NCBI GenBank assembly: GCA_012511095.1
Contig: JAAZGT010000287.1
Coordinates: forward strand, 1 to 6,853
Direction: 5' to 3'
Source: Alcaligenaceae bacterium
GTDB taxonomy: Bacteria; Pseudomonadota; Gammaproteobacteria; Burkholderiales; Burkholderiaceae_B
DNA length: 6,853 nucleotides
This document shows, in pieces, positions 4,256 to 6,853 of this stretch. A program made the translations under genes and the position numbers. Every line of letters starts with the position of its first letter. The stretch's first letter is position 1. The notes under the pieces were generated by a model, which ran no database searches, was not told where the DNA came from, and saw only the letters and a program-made list of their open reading frames with translations.

Positions 4256-5809
4256 TTAAAAACCAAGCTCTTGCCAAAGCTCATCAACTCGAGTTTTGAC
4301 GCTTTGATCCATCGTAATAGGGATACCCCACTCTCGGTCGGTTTCGCCAGGCCATTTATTGGTGGCGTCCATACCCATTTTACCCCCAAGACCCGATACA
4401 GGGGATGCAAAGTCCAGATAATCAATAGGGGTATTTTCAACCAAAAGCGTATCACGAGCAGGGTCCATACGAGTGGTCATGGCCCAAATAACCTCCTTCC
4501 AGTCGCGTGTATCAACGTCTTCATCAACCACCACAATAAATTTGGTGTACATAAATTGACGTAAAATACTCCAAACACCAAACATCACGCGTTTGGCGTG
4601 CCCCGCATATTGTTTGCGAATAGACACAACCGCCATGCGATAACTACAACCTTCAGGAGGAAGGTAGAAGTCGACAATCTCAGGCAGTTGTTTGCGTAGC
4701 AAAGGTACAAAGACCTCGTTTAAAGCTACGCCTAAAACCGCAGGCTCATCAGGTGGCTTGCCAGTATAGGTACTGTGGTAAATAGGCTCTTTACGCATGG
4801 TAATGCGCTCCACTGTAAACACAGGGAACCAATCTTGCTCATTGTAGTAGCCGGTATGGTCACCATAAGGTCCCTCTAGAGCAAGCTCATATTCTGATAA
4901 AAAGCCACTCGGAATAGGGGGCATATCATCAGTTAGTTGAGGTTCAACGGCGTCTGGGTGATTGCGCGGCAAAATATAACCTTCGAGTACAATTTCTGCG
5001 CTTGAAGGCACATGCAAATCATTACCAACAGATTTTACTAATTCGGTACGAGAACCTCTGAGTAAACCAGCAAATTGGTATTCAGAAAGGCTATCAGGTA
5101 CTGGGGTTACTGCACCTAAAATAGTTGCTGGGTCAGCTCCTAAGGCCACACTAATTGGGAAAGGTTTACCTGGATTGGCTAAGGCATGATCCCTAAAGTC
5201 TAAGGCACCACCACGATGCGATAACCAGCGCATAATTAATTTGTTGCGCCCCAATTGTTGTTGACGATAAATGCCCAAGTTTTGACGTCGAGCATTAGGC
5301 CCTTTGGTAATTACCAAACCCCAAGTAATAAGCGGAGCGGCGTCACCAGGCCAACAGGTTTGGATCGGAATTTGATCTAAATCGACCTGATCGCCTTCAA
5401 TCACAACCTCTTGACAGGGGGCCGAACGTTGTACCTTAGGCGCCATATCCCAAAGCGCAGATTTCAACATCGATACCTTAGAAAAAGCATCTTTAAGACC
5501 ACGCGGTGGTTGTGGCTCACGTAGTTCAGCCAGTAACTCACCCACCTCACTTAGAGCGGAGATGTCCTCAGCACCCATGCCCCAAGCAACGCGCTCAGGC
5601 GTACCAAATAGGTTGGTTAAAATAGGCATTGAGGCCTTTTGGCCATTGTGTTGAGCATTATTAAATAGTAGGGCAGGGCCTTCGGCACGTAACACGCGGT
5701 CACTGATTTCGGTCATTTCTAAATGAGTAGAAACGGCGACATCCGTGCTTTTTAGCTGCTCTCGCTTTTCTAGTTGAGAGAGGAAGTCTCTAAGATCTTT
5801 ATATTTCAC
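4256..5809 (-). CDS. ubiD: UbiD, 4-hydroxy-3-polyprenylbenzoate decarboxylase (ubiquinone biosynthesis)
   Basis: UbiD removes the carboxyl group of the prenylated 4-hydroxybenzoate intermediate of ubiquinone synthesis, using prenylated FMN supplied by UbiX. At 517 residues it is full length (E. coli 497). It starts KYKDLRDFLSQLEKREQL. Residues that by motif spacing match the cofactor and metal site are N177 (QNLGIYR), H198 (WLSHRGG) and E243 (SEYQFAG). The catalytic Arg and acids match R182 and E312/D317 in EGPYGDHTGYY. The C-terminal block GGKMGMDATNKWPGE at 475-489 is typical. These assignments come from remembered family motifs. It starts at GTG with TGAGGA 8 nt upstream, inside the 3' end of the aminotransferase gene; the two overlap by 11 bp and are surely cotranscribed. 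ubiX is not in the window. Confidence 0.96.
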   Translation of the reverse strand: MKYKDLRDFLSQLEKREQLKSTDVAVSTHLEMTEISDRVLRAEGPALLFNNAQHNGQKASMPILTNLFGTPERVAWGMGAEDISALSEVGELLAELREPQPPRGLKDAFSKVSMLKSALWDMAPKVQRSAPCQEVVIEGDQVDLDQIPIQTCWPGDAAPLITWGLVITKGPNARRQNLGIYRQQQLGRNKLIMRWLSHRGGALDFRDHALANPGKPFPISVALGADPATILGAVTPVPDSLSEYQFAGLLRGSRTELVKSVGNDLHVPSSAEIVLEGYILPRNHPDAVEPQLTDDMPPIPSGFLSEYELALEGPYGDHTGYYNEQDWFPVFTVERITMRKEPIYHSTYTGKPPDEPAVLGVALNEVFVPLLRKQLPEIVDFYLPPEGCSYRMAVVSIRKQYAGHAKRVMFGVWSILRQFMYTKFIVVVDEDVDTRDWKEVIWAMTTRMDPARDTLLVENTPIDYLDFASPVSGLGGKMGMDATNKWPGETDREWGIPITMDQSVKTRVDELWQELGF

Positions 5810-6853
5810 CTAAATAATCCTCAAGTCGTTGAATGGCTATTTTTAATTGCTCAATACCGGTTGCATAAGAAAGACGAAGCATTTTATTAGCATGAGCTGG
5901 ACCAAAATCCAGACCAGGTACCGTCGCAACCCCCGCTTTTTCTAATAACTGATTAGCGAAATCAACGCTGTCGTTGCTGTACTTAGAAATATCACAATAG
6001 ATATAGAAGGCACCATCTGGCTTAACGGGTACGTGTAAACCTAAGCGCTCTAGCTCAGGTAGTAAATAATCACGACGCTCTTGGAAAGCCGCGCGTCTTT
6101 TTTCGTAAATTGCCATAGACTCAGGAGCAAAACAAGAAATTGCCGCATGCTGAGATAAAGTTGGTGCACAAATGGTTAAGCTACTAGAGATTTTCTCAAA
6201 AGCTGGAATGAGGTTTTCTGGAGCAATGATCCAACCCAAACGCCAGCCTGTCATATTAAAGTATTTAGAAAAACTATTAATAACAATGACATCTGGATCA
6301 ATGGCTAGCGCGGATTTAGGCTGGTGATCATAGGTCAAACCCAAGTAAATTTCATCGATAATTACGATACCACCAAGGGATTTAACCGTTTTGCAAATCT
6401 TGCTTAGCTCCTCTTCGGTAATGCTGGTACCTGTCGGGTTACTAGGCGAGGCGATTAAAACAGCGCGGGTGTTAGGACCCCAATTTGCTTTGATTTTCTC
6501 AGCAGATAATTGGAAGCGCTCTTCGGCTGTGCATGGAATTAATTTGGTGCTCGCACCAGCCGTTAAAATAAAATTATAGTTGGCTGGGTAATAAGGATCA
6601 GGCATCAATACTTCATCACCAGGATTTAATAAGGTTTGAGCAGCTAATAACAAGCCGCCAGAGGCCCCAGTGGTAACAAGAATTTGATTGTGATTGATGT
6701 TTGTGCCAAATTGTTCGTTGTAATAGTCGGCAATGCACATACGTAAAGGCTCTAAGCCTAAGGTGGCGCTATAGCCACTTAATCCGCTTTGTGTGGCTTT
6801 GACTAAGGTCTCACACACTAGGGGTGGCGCAGTAAAATCGGGCTCCCCAATAC
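5799..6853 (-). CDS. Class I/II PLP-dependent aminotransferase (5' end beyond the window)
   Basis: This is a fold-type I aminotransferase of the AspC/COG0436 kind; the amino donor and acceptor cannot be told from sequence. The frame stays open to the window edge. The first visible codons read IGEPDFTAPPL, a standard N-terminal motif, so the apparent start at 6818 (a GTG) is an internal valine and about 35-40 residues are missing. Counting from that valine, visible motifs are GYSATLGLEPLR (15-26), TTGASGG and PDPYYPANY in the cofactor domain, SPSNPTG (124-130), DEIYLGLTYD (155-164) with the Asp and Tyr that hold PLP, SFSK with Schiff-base Lys185, GWRLGW (191-196), and carboxylate-binding Arg315 in LRLSYAT. 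All key residues are present, so it should be active. It ends DYLGEI with a TAA inside ubiD, pointing to one transcript with ubiD. Confidence 0.93.
   Translation of the reverse strand, partial: IGEPDFTAPPLVCETLVKATQSGLSGYSATLGLEPLRMCIADYYNEQFGTNINHNQILVTTGASGGLLLAAQTLLNPGDEVLMPDPYYPANYNFILTAGASTKLIPCTAEERFQLSAEKIKANWGPNTRAVLIASPSNPTGTSITEEELSKICKTVKSLGGIVIIDEIYLGLTYDHQPKSALAIDPDVIVINSFSKYFNMTGWRLGWIIAPENLIPAFEKISSSLTICAPTLSQHAAISCFAPESMAIYEKRRAAFQERRDYLLPELERLGLHVPVKPDGAFYIYCDISKYSNDSVDFANQLLEKAGVATVPGLDFGPAHANKMLRLSYATGIEQLKIAIQRLEDYLGEI
5818..5823 (-). promoter_or_regulatory. Ribosome binding site for ubiD within the aminotransferase gene
   Basis: Minus-strand TGAGGA (5823-5818) lies 8 nt before the GTG at 5809. 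No closer in-frame ATG fits, which supports the GTG start and translational coupling to the upstream gene. Confidence 0.65.

Noticed and set aside
4223..4564. 113-codon plus-strand frame over the end of ubiD
   Set aside because: Most of it is antisense to conserved ubiD codons, with no ribosome site or recognisable product.
6816..6818. Aminotransferase start at 6818
   Set aside because: The codon is GTG in the middle of a conserved region. The frame continues to the edge as IGEPDFTAPPLV, the known N-terminal motif, so the gene is truncated by the window rather than starting there.

Overview
The window reads as a chromosomal core region of a betaproteobacterium. The best guess is a low-to-mid GC member of the Alcaligenaceae/Burkholderiales (Pelistega, Oligella and Paenalcaligenes are the kind of genus I have in mind). 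This rests on the Bordetella-like wording of the uracil phosphoribosyltransferase and UbiD proteins, on the DUF883 plus small membrane protein pair, and on a base composition that looks mid-40s % GC by eye. It is inference from remembered families, not a database match. I see no insertion sequence, phage gene, CRISPR array, tRNA or rRNA.

Left half, + strand. A possible coding tail (1-72) is followed by upp (202-837), which salvages uracil to UMP. Next comes a three-gene cluster: a C-tail-anchored DUF883 (ElaB/YqjD-like) protein (987-1487), a two-TM YqjE-like protein of the phage-holin-like family (1616-2047), and an unrecognised, strongly basic 189-residue protein (2048-2617). The order resembles E. 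coli yqjD-yqjE-yqjK, an envelope and ribosome-associated, stationary-phase stress cluster. A candidate promoter with a dyad lies in front of the first gene, and a terminator-like hairpin separates it from the other two. The second and third genes abut, with a strong Shine-Dalgarno inside the end of the second.

Right half, - strand (transcribed right to left). A class I PLP aminotransferase enters from beyond the right edge (5799-6853, N-terminus missing). Its end overlaps by 11 bp the GTG start of ubiD (4256-5809), the prenyl-FMN-dependent decarboxylase of ubiquinone synthesis. After a 173-bp gap with a nested inverted repeat and a candidate promoter comes trhP/yegQ (2685-4082), a U32-family protein that hydroxylates wobble uridine of tRNA using prephenate. 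The two halves converge at 2618-2684 on a shared bidirectional terminator.

The genes are mostly housekeeping. The least explained parts are the third gene of the stress cluster, the 11-residue periodicity of the DUF883 protein, and several two-tier hairpins and dyads in the gaps. No clearly new system is visible. No gene-free stretch exceeds 300 bases; the longest internal gaps are 838-986 and 4083-4255.
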